Below are positions 1-6,345 of a stretch of DNA of 40,044 nucleotides, one piece after another. The stretch is from UBA668 sp043740085 (GTDB lineage: Bacteria; Actinomycetota; Acidimicrobiia; Acidimicrobiales; Ilumatobacteraceae): contig JAYUCY010000115.1 of assembly GCA_043740085.1 (NCBI GenBank), positions 1-40,044 of the forward strand, given 5' to 3'. The position numbers and the translations under genes were made by a program. A model generated the notes under the pieces. It had not been told where the DNA came from and did not search any database. It saw only the letters and a program-made list of their open reading frames with translations. Position 1 is the first letter of the stretch. The number at the start of each line of letters is the position of its first letter.

Positions 1-1
1 A

Positions 2-88
2 CGCAAAGAAGCCCTCCGAGCCCTCAAGCGCAGGATCTCCGACGCCGTCTGGCGCCAACTCCAGATCGACGCACGCGACGCCCGCTGA
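2..88 (+). CDS. C-terminal end of an IS110-family transposase (partial)
   Basis: The window opens inside a reading frame that ends with TGA at 86-88. The 28 visible residues include EALRALKRRISDAVWRQL, which matches the basic C-terminal helix typical of IS110/IS116 transposases. The N-terminal DEDD nuclease domain and most of the serine-containing domain would lie to the left of the window. Nothing readable follows for about 135 bases before the next gene, and I could not define an IS end. It could be an intact element cut by the window or a remnant. Confidence 0.55.
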   Translation, partial: RKEALRALKRRISDAVWRQLQIDARDAR

Positions 89-226
89 CAGGTGGGCCCT
101 CGTCGGAGCCACGGCCGGCCGTGGCCAACGGGCGAAGGTTGTCCATCCACTTGTCCATCTACTGCGCGCTGCTACATGATGTTGAACGAGACCAGACGAG
201 CCTGCTCGTCGGCCAGCAGCACCCCG

Positions 227-913
227 TCAGCCAGTGACCTCGATCGACGACACCATGCCCTCGGCCTCATGGCCATCGATGCCGCACACCAGTCGGTAGG
301 TACCGGCCTCGTCGAATGTCAGCGTGACGGAGCCCGTCTCTCCGGCCTTGGTAGGCCCGATCTCGCCGAGGACATCACCATCCGGAAGGAACACTTCCAT
401 CTCGTGCTCGATGGTTCCGTCGTTCTTCATCGTGAAGGTGATGGTCTCACCCTTCGCGATCTTGGCTCCCTGCGGCAGGTCGAACGTGTAGTTCGCGGCG
501 CCGACATCGATCGTACGGTTGGCGACCGGGGCAGCTGCCCCGCCGCCACCGGTCACTTCGATCTCGGTGCGAATGCCGTCACCTGCCTGACCTGGCTTGC
601 AGACCAGGAAGTAGCTGCCGGCAGACAGATCGGCGGTCAGGCTGCGCTTGGTGCCGGTGGTGACGTTCTCCACTTCGCCGACCACACTGTTGTCCGCCCG
701 CAGCACGTACAGCTCATTGACCTTGTCGGCGTTGTTGGTGAACTCGAAGGTCACCTTGCCCGCGTTCAGAGACGTGACGGCCGGCGTACACCCATCGTTG
801 GTGCCGGTGACAGCAATGGTGTTGGCTGACTTCTCTGCGCAGGATGCGACGACGACGACGAGCGTGAGGGTGGTCGCAGCGATGCAAGCGCGGCGAAGCA
901 GGACACGGGACAT
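227..913 (-). CDS. Lipoprotein with two cupredoxin domains (EfeO-cupredoxin-like), iron-uptake partner
   Basis: A 228-residue secreted protein. It has a signal peptide ending in the lipobox VASC (Cys25), so it is probably anchored outside the membrane. Domain 1 (about 32-121) resembles the EfeO N-terminal cupredoxin, with Cys42, a Glu near 67 and Cys105, but lacks a classical copper His. Domain 2 (about 134-227) has a full type-1 copper set: His170, then C210-x4-H215-x4-M220. It starts 28 nt after the FTR1 permease gene on the same strand, so the two are probably co-transcribed. The M75 peptidase-like domain of EfeO is absent. The likely role is metal capture or oxidation for FTR1; the exact metal is inference. 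Confidence 0.85.
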   Translation of the reverse strand: MSRVLLRRACIAATTLTLVVVVASCAEKSANTIAVTGTNDGCTPAVTSLNAGKVTFEFTNNADKVNELYVLRADNSVVGEVENVTTGTKRSLTADLSAGSYFLVCKPGQAGDGIRTEIEVTGGGGAAAPVANRTIDVGAANYTFDLPQGAKIAKGETITFTMKNDGTIEHEMEVFLPDGDVLGEIGPTKAGETGSVTLTFDEAGTYRLVCGIDGHEAEGMVSSIEVTG

Positions 914-941
914 GGATGAGGACCTTTCGGACTCGGAGGAT

Positions 942-1823
942 TCAGTGGGCCAGCGCCGACGGCGATGACTTGGTTGGTAGTGCGACAGTCGCGCCGTCGG
1001 GCGCCGTCGGCGTGCGGTGGCGAGTAGCGCCTGGGCGGCGGATGAACAGCCACATCACCGGCACCAGATATGCCACGTAGGCGGCAAGCTGGAGCCAGGT
1101 GGTCGCAGGAGAGAAATTCAGCGTGCCCTTCAACAAGGTGCCGAACCAGGTCGACGGCGGTATCTGCTTGCTCACGTCGAACGCCAAGGAGTTGAGGCCC
1201 GGCAGTACGCCGGCCTCCTGCAGGTCGTGGATGCCGTAGGCGAGGACGCCGGCAGCGATGATGATCAGCGCAATGCCGGTGACCTTGAAGAAAGTGGCCA
1301 GGTTGAGGTGAACCGACCGCTGGTAGACGAGCTTGCCGAGCACGACGGCGAGGGCGATGCCGAGCACCGCGCCGAGCACCGGGCTGACACCGGACCCGCT
1401 GGCCTGGATGGTTGGCCACAGGAACAGGGCTGTCTCGAGCCCTTCCCGACCGACGGTGATGAACGCCATCAGCGCAAGGCTCCACCACCCGAGCTGCATC
1501 GCCGCGTCGAGCTTGCCATGCAGCTCACCCTTCATCCGATGCGAGTTGCGCTTCATCCAGAACACCATCGAGGTCACCAGCGCCACGGCAAAGACCGACA
1601 TCACACCGCCGAACGTCTCTTGCGCCTCGAAGGTCAACGAGTTGCTGGTGAAGGTGAGCAACGCACCCACTGCGAGCGACAGCGCACATGCCACAGCGAC
1701 GCCCGCCCAGATCGCACTCAGTCGATCCGCCCGGCCGATCTTGACCAGGTAGGCCACGAGGATACCGATGACCAGCGACGCCTCGAGACCCTCACGAAGG
1801 CCCGTCAGAAATGTCTGCAGCAT
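942..1823 (-). CDS. efeU: FTR1-family high-affinity iron permease
   Basis: A membrane protein of 293 residues. Both diagnostic REGLE iron-binding motifs are present: LREGLEASL near residue 9 and GREGLETAL in a central helix. About seven hydrophobic segments fit FTR1/EfeU permeases, which move ferric iron after oxidation at the cell surface. The ATG at 1823 puts the first REGLE helix right at the N-terminus, as in the family; the longer frame to 2018 adds basic, non-membrane sequence across the promoter region. The next gene is a double-cupredoxin lipoprotein. A DtxR/IdeR-like box lies about 78 nt upstream. No EfeB peroxidase gene is nearby. Confidence 0.9.
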   Translation of the reverse strand: MLQTFLTGLREGLEASLVIGILVAYLVKIGRADRLSAIWAGVAVACALSLAVGALLTFTSNSLTFEAQETFGGVMSVFAVALVTSMVFWMKRNSHRMKGELHGKLDAAMQLGWWSLALMAFITVGREGLETALFLWPTIQASGSGVSPVLGAVLGIALAVVLGKLVYQRSVHLNLATFFKVTGIALIIIAAGVLAYGIHDLQEAGVLPGLNSLAFDVSKQIPPSTWFGTLLKGTLNFSPATTWLQLAAYVAYLVPVMWLFIRRPGATRHRTPTAPDGATVALPTKSSPSALAH

Positions 1824-1900
1824 GTTCTCACCAAACCCCTCAGTGCGGCCGCCCGAGAAATCGGAACGGTGCTCGAACGCCGGGAATCGTCCTTGGAGAG

Positions 1901-1919
1901 GTATGTTAGGCACACCTAC
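1901..1919 (-). promoter_or_regulatory. Candidate DtxR/IdeR iron box upstream of FTR1
   Basis: On the minus strand this 19-mer reads GTAGGTGTGCCTAACATAC. It matches 14 of 19 positions of the actinobacterial iron-box consensus TTAGGTTAGSCTAACCTAA, including the AGG and CCTAAC arms. It lies about 78 nt before the FTR1 start codon, which is a reasonable place for iron-dependent repression of the two-gene operon. The 302-base stretch 1824-2125 holds nothing else recognisable apart from promoters expected for the flanking divergent genes. Confidence 0.6.
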
Positions 1920-2125
1920 CATCCTCTTGCAACCTGAGATCTGAAATCGACGGCGGAAGCTGCGAGTGGACGGCGAGCGGCTGAACGCCCAACCGCACGC
2001 TCCGTTCACGCACGACATCGAGATTCAGTCAGCCTCAATTGGCTGAACCGTCGCCGTGTATGACCTGGGTTTGATCCATGCGGGAAATATGGGTGAAGCT
2101 GCGGCGTGCTGGGTACAGACGTTGC

Positions 2126-2584
2126 ATGGAAATCATTCGGCATGAAGATGGCTCGCTGACCGTACCGGTGACCCCGGGCCGCCATGACAGCGACGACGAG
2201 ACAGAGGTCGAAGTCGAGGCTGCGGAGACCACGAAGGTTATTCGTCCCGGTGAGGGCGGCTACATCGAGGCCCTGGCCCGGTGGGACGCCGCACAGAACC
2301 CCGATCACGACGTCGTGTCCACGGCGTCGGGTCGCGAGCAGGCCATGCACGTGGTGCACGCGGTCGCCGAAGATCCGGAACACGTCGCCGAGGCCGTCGA
2401 ATCGTTGGACGATGCCGAGGCCGGCGCCGAGGCACTGCGTCACGTGCTGATCGGCGGTACCCCATCGGTGAAGGCGTTCGCTTCAGAGGTGGCCGACGCC
2501 GAGGGTGGCGATGAGCTGCCACCGCACACGGCAACGAAGATCATCGGTCAGGTGCTGGCCGAGATCGACGCTCACGCCACCTGA
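2126..2584 (+). CDS. Acidic hypothetical protein
   Basis: A 152-residue, strongly acidic protein that I cannot assign to a family. The ATG at 2126 (MEIIRHEDGS) starts the acidic coding sequence; the frame runs open to 2078 but that extension is basic and unlike the rest. The middle part (about 45-125) is Ala/Glu/Asp-rich and probably helical. No signal peptide, membrane segment or Cys is seen. It is divergent from the FTR1 operon and separated from it by the iron-box region, so shared control is possible but unproven. Confidence 0.6.
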   Translation: MEIIRHEDGSLTVPVTPGRHDSDDETEVEVEAAETTKVIRPGEGGYIEALARWDAAQNPDHDVVSTASGREQAMHVVHAVAEDPEHVAEAVESLDDAEAGAEALRHVLIGGTPSVKAFASEVADAEGGDELPPHTATKIIGQVLAEIDAHAT

Positions 2585-2757
2585 TCTCACACTGCCTGGC
2601 GCACGGTTGCCGCCACAGCGACCGCGAGAAACGGTACAACGTGATCAGCCCGTTCGCGGAAAGTCTGGCTACGACGGGGCAGGCCCGCTGGCCGAGTCGC
2701 CAACGACGTGTGGAGCGCGCACGTCAACGGGCACCTTGCGGTCGGTCGTCACCGCAC

Positions 2758-3429
2758 CTAATGCGCATCTAGCGGCAAAGAGGCTCGCCCCTCGAACGTC
2801 CACCCGAGCACCTTGGGGTCGCCCTTGGCGTGGTACTGCTCCATCGAGTCGAGCCGCATTCCGCCTGCCTCGATGATGGCGGGAATGTCGCGTTGGATGT
2901 TGCAGCCACACGCGACCCGGTTCTGGATTGGGTTCAGCCGGTGCTGCCACTTCTGCACCTTGAGATCTGGCGACAGCCCGTGCTCGACAAAATGCAGCGT
3001 CCCACCGGGTCGCAGCACGCGCGCCACCTCGCGTACGGCCGCGACCGGGTCGGGGATCGAGCACAAGGTCCACGTCGAGAGCGCTGCGTCCACGGAATCG
3101 TCCGGGAGCACCAACTGCTGCCCGTCGAGCCCCACGAACTCCACGTCGATGTCGGTGGCGGCGAGCCGTTCAGCGGCGAGCTTGCGTCCCTCCTCCATCG
3201 GATCGACGGCGAGAAGGCGTGTCACGCCGCTGGGCAAATACGGCACGTTGTGGCCCGTGCCGAAGCCCAGCTCGAGTACCTCGCCGGCCAATCCTGCGCA
3301 CACGCGCTCACGGATCCGTCGCGTCTCGGCGGTGTTCATGAGCGCGTTCATGATCGGCGGAAAGATCCGCCGGGCGTAGAAGCCCCGCGTGACGGCGGCC
3401 GACGGGAGTTGTTCCGGACGTGCGCTCAT
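2758..3429 (-). CDS. Class I SAM-dependent methyltransferase (METTL7/UbiE-like)
   Basis: A protein of 223 residues with a Rossmann methyltransferase core. Motif I is EVLELGFGTGHNVPYL (about 50-65), motif II is LLAVDPMEEG, and the post-motif region ARVLRPGGTLHFVEHG is typical of UbiE/METTL7-like enzymes. Several Cys occur in the C-terminal part (RVACGCNIQRDIP), a pattern common in METTL7-like proteins. The ATG at 3429 follows an AAGGAA ribosome site. The substrate is unknown. Metallic or thiol substrates would suit the neighbourhood, but the sequence does not show this. Confidence 0.85.
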   Translation of the reverse strand: MSARPEQLPSAAVTRGFYARRIFPPIMNALMNTAETRRIRERVCAGLAGEVLELGFGTGHNVPYLPSGVTRLLAVDPMEEGRKLAAERLAATDIDVEFVGLDGQQLVLPDDSVDAALSTWTLCSIPDPVAAVREVARVLRPGGTLHFVEHGLSPDLKVQKWQHRLNPIQNRVACGCNIQRDIPAIIEAGGMRLDSMEQYHAKGDPKVLGWTFEGRASLPLDAH

Positions 3430-3515
3430 GATGGTTCCTTCTACAGCTGGCCGACTGGCGGGCCCGGCATGCCGAGAGATTTAGCATGAGCCGACCGCCG
3501 CAATCAGTCAAGCAA

Positions 3516-3737
3516 TCAACAGCACTGGTCGGAGGTGTTCACCTCCTCGGGGTCAACTTGAAGAACGTCGACTGCTCGCCGGAACTCGTCATCGGTGCAC
3601 TCGCCCGTGACTGCCCCAGCTGGCACGACGATCTGGTCGCCTCGTACTCCACGGTCCGACCCATCGTCATCTCCATGCCACTTCGCGATCGACGCCGACG
3701 AGCCAAAGTTCGTCCGGATGTCGCGGCCTGGCGTCAT
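3516..3737 (-). CDS. Possible small hypothetical protein ending in Cys-Cys
   Basis: A frame of 73 codons in the 323-base gap between the methyltransferase and the cupredoxin remnant. Its end, GECTDDEFRRAVDVLQ followed by a tail with two final Cys, looks protein-like, but I recognise no family and see no clear ribosome site. It could be part of a degraded gene, since the sequence just to its right (3753-3899) is a gene fragment. Apart from this, 3430-3752 holds nothing I can support. Confidence 0.2.
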   Translation of the reverse strand: MTPGRDIRTNFGSSASIAKWHGDDDGSDRGVRGDQIVVPAGAVTGECTDDEFRRAVDVLQVDPEEVNTSDQCC

Positions 3738-3752
3738 CGGAAGCCGGTTCGA

Positions 3753-3899
3753 TCACTTGACCACTTCGAACAGGGTGATCCTGCCGTTCCTGTAGTGATT
3801 CGAGATGTTGCACACCAGTTGGTTCTCGCCGAGCGACCCCGGTCCCGTCTTCGTTGGCGGGCCTGCGGCGATGGCCGACGACGATCCATCCAGATTGGT
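3753..3899 (-). pseudogene. C-terminal remnant of a cupredoxin-domain protein, truncated at merR
   Basis: Reading the minus strand to the TGA at 3753-3755 gives a tail containing GENQLVCNISNHYRNGRITL. This is the copper-loop signature of plastocyanin/sulfocyanin-type domains (C-x4-H-x4-M), with Arg in place of the axial Met. The frame continues into the 3-prime end of the merR gene without a start codon or the rest of the domain, so only about 45 residues survive. It is best read as a gene cut off when the neighbouring merR operon arrived or rearranged. Confidence 0.4.
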
Positions 3900-4306
3900 C
3901 AGGTCGGAAGGGCTGGGCGCAGGATGTGGCAGATGTCGCCGGTGGTGCAGTCGGCGGGGTCGAGTGTGCGTGCGCGGTCGACGAGTTGATGTAGCTCTGC
4001 GCGGAGGACGGTGAGTTGGTCGAGGCGTTGTTGGACGTCGGCGAGTTTGGTGTCGAGGAGTTCGTTGACGTGGCTGCAGGGAGTGGTGCCTTCGTCGCGG
4101 AGGTGGAGAATGCTGGCGATTTCGGCGAGGGTGAGTCCGGCGGTTTGGGCGTTACGGATGAACTCGAGGCGGTCGCGGTCGGCCTGGTTGTAGGTGCGGT
4201 AGCCGTTTGCGGTTCGGGTTGGTTCGGGCAGTAGCCCGCGTGTCTCGTAGAAGCGAATGGTCCGCGTCGGGTGACCTGACTGGGTGGCGAGCTCTCCGAT
4301 TCGCAT
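3899..4306 (-). CDS. MerR-family heavy-metal-responsive regulator
   Basis: A protein of 135 residues with the full MerR architecture: winged helix (1-70, MRIGELATQSGHPTRTIRFY), long dimer helix (about 78-112) and a C-terminal metal loop. The metal Cys are Cys77, Cys120 and Cys126 (DC-x5-C). Cys77 aligns with the residue that is Cys in the divalent-metal sensors ZntR and MerR but Ser in the copper sensor CueR, so a Zn/Cd/Hg/Pb-type inducer is more likely than Cu(I); this is inference from family rules. It is divergent from the metallochaperone gene, with its operator in between. Confidence 0.9.
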   Translation of the reverse strand: MRIGELATQSGHPTRTIRFYETRGLLPEPTRTANGYRTYNQADRDRLEFIRNAQTAGLTLAEIASILHLRDEGTTPCSHVNELLDTKLADVQQRLDQLTVLRAELHQLVDRARTLDPADCTTGDICHILRPALPT

Positions 4307-4323
4307 GGGCTGCAGGTTACCCC

Positions 4324-4355
4324 TTGACCTTCTCCCATAGTAGAAGGTTTACGGT
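4324..4355 (+). promoter_or_regulatory. MerR-type promoter/operator
   Basis: The -35 box TTGACC (4324-4329) and a -10 like TACGGT (4350-4355) are separated by 20 bases, the over-long spacing that MerR activators correct by twisting DNA. Between them lies the dyad ACCTTCT (4327-4333) and AGAAGGT (4342-4348) with an 8-base centre, nearly the same layout as the known CueR/ZntR operators. Transcription should start at about 4361-4362, exactly at the GTG of the next gene, so that mRNA is probably leaderless. Confidence 0.8.
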
Positions 4356-4361
4356 GGCAGG

Positions 4362-4877
4362 GTGAACCCTGAGGCGCCCGAGGACTGTTGCGTTCCGAGG
4401 AGTCCCCGATCGGTGTCGGCGTCGGGCATCTTGACCATCGGCGTGGATGGCCTCGCGTTGTGTCCGCTGAGTGGTGATCCGGGTGTGGTGGTCGGCGCGG
4501 CGCCGGTGTGGGCGCATCGACCGACCGCTGTTGCTGGTCGGTGGCGGTACTGTCCGAACCTGGCGTGCGAGATCGTGTTCTTCCTCGGCGACGACGTCGT
4601 CGACGACCGTGAGGTGATCTGCAAGGTCGGCGCCAAGGCGCTGGCGAAGCCGACGCCGGTGTGTTTCTGTTTTGCGCATACCGCCGACGACATCCGCATC
4701 GATGTCACCACACATGACGGGTCGAGCATCATCAAGGCCGCTGTGAAAGCTGCGGTCGCCGATGGACTTTGCGCGTGCGAGCATCTCAACCCGTCCGGGG
4801 TCTGCTGCCTGCCAGCGATACATCGTGCCGTGACCGTGGCCCGACAACAGTTCAGCGGGGGTGTCGCTGGTGGGTAG
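4362..4877 (+). CDS. CopZ-type iron-sulfur/zinc metallochaperone
   Basis: A 171-residue Cys-rich soluble protein. From about residue 60 it matches the N-terminal domain of Archaeoglobus CopZ: C64-x4-C69 (RYCPNLACEIVFF), then VCFCF (Cys101 and Cys103), a Cys pair near 137-139 and the NPSGVCCLPA motif (Cys148-149). In that family these residues bind a zinc ion and a [2Fe-2S] cluster. The C-terminal HMA metal domain of full CopZ is absent. The GTG at 4362 coincides with the predicted transcript start. The gene overlaps the next one by 17 nt. A cytoplasmic role in handling or reducing the metal sensed by the MerR protein is likely. Confidence 0.8.
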   Translation: MNPEAPEDCCVPRSPRSVSASGILTIGVDGLALCPLSGDPGVVVGAAPVWAHRPTAVAGRWRYCPNLACEIVFFLGDDVVDDREVICKVGAKALAKPTPVCFCFAHTADDIRIDVTTHDGSSIIKAAVKAAVADGLCACEHLNPSGVCCLPAIHRAVTVARQQFSGGVAGG

Positions 4878-5751
4878 CGTTTCGTTGTCGCTGGCTGCGA
4901 TCACCGGCGCGTTGTCGGTGCTGAACCCGTGCGGGTTCCCGCTGCTGCCGGCGTTCCTGTCGTTCTATGTCGGCACCGACGACTCCCGGCTCCCGTCGGC
5001 CGCCTCACGTGTCGCTCAGGGTCTCCAGATCGGGCTGCTCGTCACCGCCGGGTTCCTCGGTGTGTTCACCTTGATCGGCCTGCCGATCACCCTCGGCGCC
5101 AACGCCGTCGCACGGCTCATTCCGTGGGTCGGTCTCGCAGTCGGAGCGCTACTCGTGATCGTCGGCGCGACCGCATTGGCCGGCAAGACAGTGCGACTCG
5201 CGCACGCCCCGGGCGCGCACCGCGATGGACGATCACGTGCCGCGGTTGTCGTCTTCGGCGCCGGCTACGGGCTGGCCTCGCTTGGTTGCACGCTGCCGCT
5301 GTTCTTGACGCTTGTCGCCGCCTCGCTCACGTCCGACGGGACCGCGTCATCATTGGCCGTGTTCGCCGCCTTCGGCGCCGGGATGGGGGTGGTGATGATG
5401 GCCCTCGCAGTCACCGCCGCGTTCGCCCGCCATGGCCTCACCCGAGTCCTACGCACGACGCTGCCGTGGCTGTCGCGTGCTTCGGGCGCGATGCTGCTGG
5501 TCGCCGGCAGCTACCTCAGCTACTACTGGTGGCGGATCAAGTACGGACGAACCTCCACCCTGTCCTCCGACCCGGTCGTTGGTCGCGTCCTCCGGTTCAC
5601 CGCCGAAGTCCGACGGTGGGCGCAAGAACGTGGCGGGGTCATCCTCACAACCGCTGCCGTGGTCGTGGCTGTTGCGGTCATCGCCTGGCGACGCCATCGG
5701 CCGACGAAAGAATTTCAACCCGTGATCGATACATCGGAGCGCATCTCATGA
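4861..5751 (+). CDS. ccdA: CcdA/DsbD-type thiol-electron transporter
   Basis: A membrane protein of 296 residues. It carries the two hallmark Cys of CcdA/DsbD beta domains: LNPCGFPLLPAFL (Cys24, first helix) and YGLASLGCTLPLF (Cys143, fourth helix). About six central helices are followed by an extra C-terminal helix near 255-275. The family passes electrons from cytoplasmic thioredoxin to outside thiol proteins. It overlaps the metallochaperone by 17 nt, and its TGA overlaps the ATG of the lipoprotein thioredoxin, so that protein is the likely electron acceptor. A second GTG at 4870 is an alternative start. Confidence 0.85.
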   Translation: MSLVGSVSLSLAAITGALSVLNPCGFPLLPAFLSFYVGTDDSRLPSAASRVAQGLQIGLLVTAGFLGVFTLIGLPITLGANAVARLIPWVGLAVGALLVIVGATALAGKTVRLAHAPGAHRDGRSRAAVVVFGAGYGLASLGCTLPLFLTLVAASLTSDGTASSLAVFAAFGAGMGVVMMALAVTAAFARHGLTRVLRTTLPWLSRASGAMLLVAGSYLSYYWWRIKYGRTSTLSSDPVVGRVLRFTAEVRRWAQERGGVILTTAAVVVAVAVIAWRRHRPTKEFQPVIDTSERIS

Positions 5752-6317
5752 ACCGTCCCCGCCTCGCCGCGCTTGCCATCGCCGTCGCGGTAGCGATGTC
5801 GGCGTGCGCCGGCCAGAGCAGTGATCGGCCTGCCGCGGCGCAGGCTGCTACCGCCCCGGTCGTCGCGTTGAACAGCGTTGAACAATTCGCTGCCGCGTTC
5901 GATGCCGACACCGGCACGGCAAGGTTGATCCTGCCGATCTCACCCACTTGAGGCGGCTGCCTCGCGGGGGCCAGTTGGGTCTCACAGAACATCCTCGACA
6001 AATACCCGAACCTCGACATACGGATCTACGCGGTGTGGATGCCGATGCTGCCCGGCGACGAACAAGCCGCGATCCCCAACGACTTGTTCACCGACCCTCG
6101 GGTCACCCGCTACTGGGACAACGACCGCACGTTGGGCACATGGCTCGCCGACCACGGGCTCGGCGAACAACCAATCCTATGGGACGCCTACGTGCTGTTC
6201 GACGACAAGGCGCTCTGGAACGACACACCCCAACCCCTCGCATTCGGCGACCCGATCATCGGCGACACCGACACCCTCAACAGCGCCATCACCGCCTACA
6301 TCGACACGCACGGTTGA
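5748..6317 (+). CDS. Probable selenocysteine-containing lipoprotein thioredoxin (U-G-G-C)
   Basis: The frame starts with a lipoprotein signal (lipobox MSAC, Cys20), reaches TGA at 5949-5951, and continues open in the same frame to a TGA at 6315-6317. Read through, it gives 189 residues with a thioredoxin-like strand LILPISPT followed by U68-G-G-C71, the position of a CxxC motif. Protein-like sequence continues after it (NILDKYPNLDIRIYAVWMP, then LFTDPRVTRYWD). A hairpin suited to SECIS function lies 21 nt after the TGA. It directly follows ccdA (ATGA overlap), which would supply electrons across the membrane. The alternative is a nonsense-mutated pseudogene. Confidence 0.75.
5967..5983 (+). 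promoter_or_regulatory. Candidate bacterial SECIS hairpin
   Basis: The sequence GGGGCCAGTTGGGTCTC folds into a six-pair stem (with G-U pairs) closing the loop AGUUG. The loop starts 21 nt after the in-frame TGA and has G as its second base. The general bacterial SECIS model asks for a loop 16-37 nt after UGA, a G in the first two loop bases and a GU-rich loop; all are met. A second possible hairpin (5957-5974, loop GCG) is closer to the UGA and fits less well. Confidence 0.55.
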
Positions 6318-6345
6318 CCACCAGCGGCCAACGCCTGGGGTCGGC

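Noticed and set aside
92..829. A 245-codon plus-strand frame at the left end
   Set aside because: It lies opposite the double-cupredoxin lipoprotein, which has a signal peptide, lipobox and copper ligands.
1824..2018. N-terminal extension of the FTR1 gene
   Set aside because: It is basic, lacks membrane character and covers the iron box and promoter; the first REGLE helix normally sits at the N-terminus.
3486..3989. A 167-codon plus-strand frame between the methyltransferase and merR
   Set aside because: It has no motif, runs through merR antisense and covers the cupredoxin remnant readable on the other strand.
5748..5951. A free-standing 67-residue lipoprotein ending at the TGA
   Set aside because: The frame continues in register as thioredoxin-like sequence with a Cys at the CxxC spacing and a SECIS-like hairpin, so recoding explains more. 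A nonsense mutation cannot be fully excluded.
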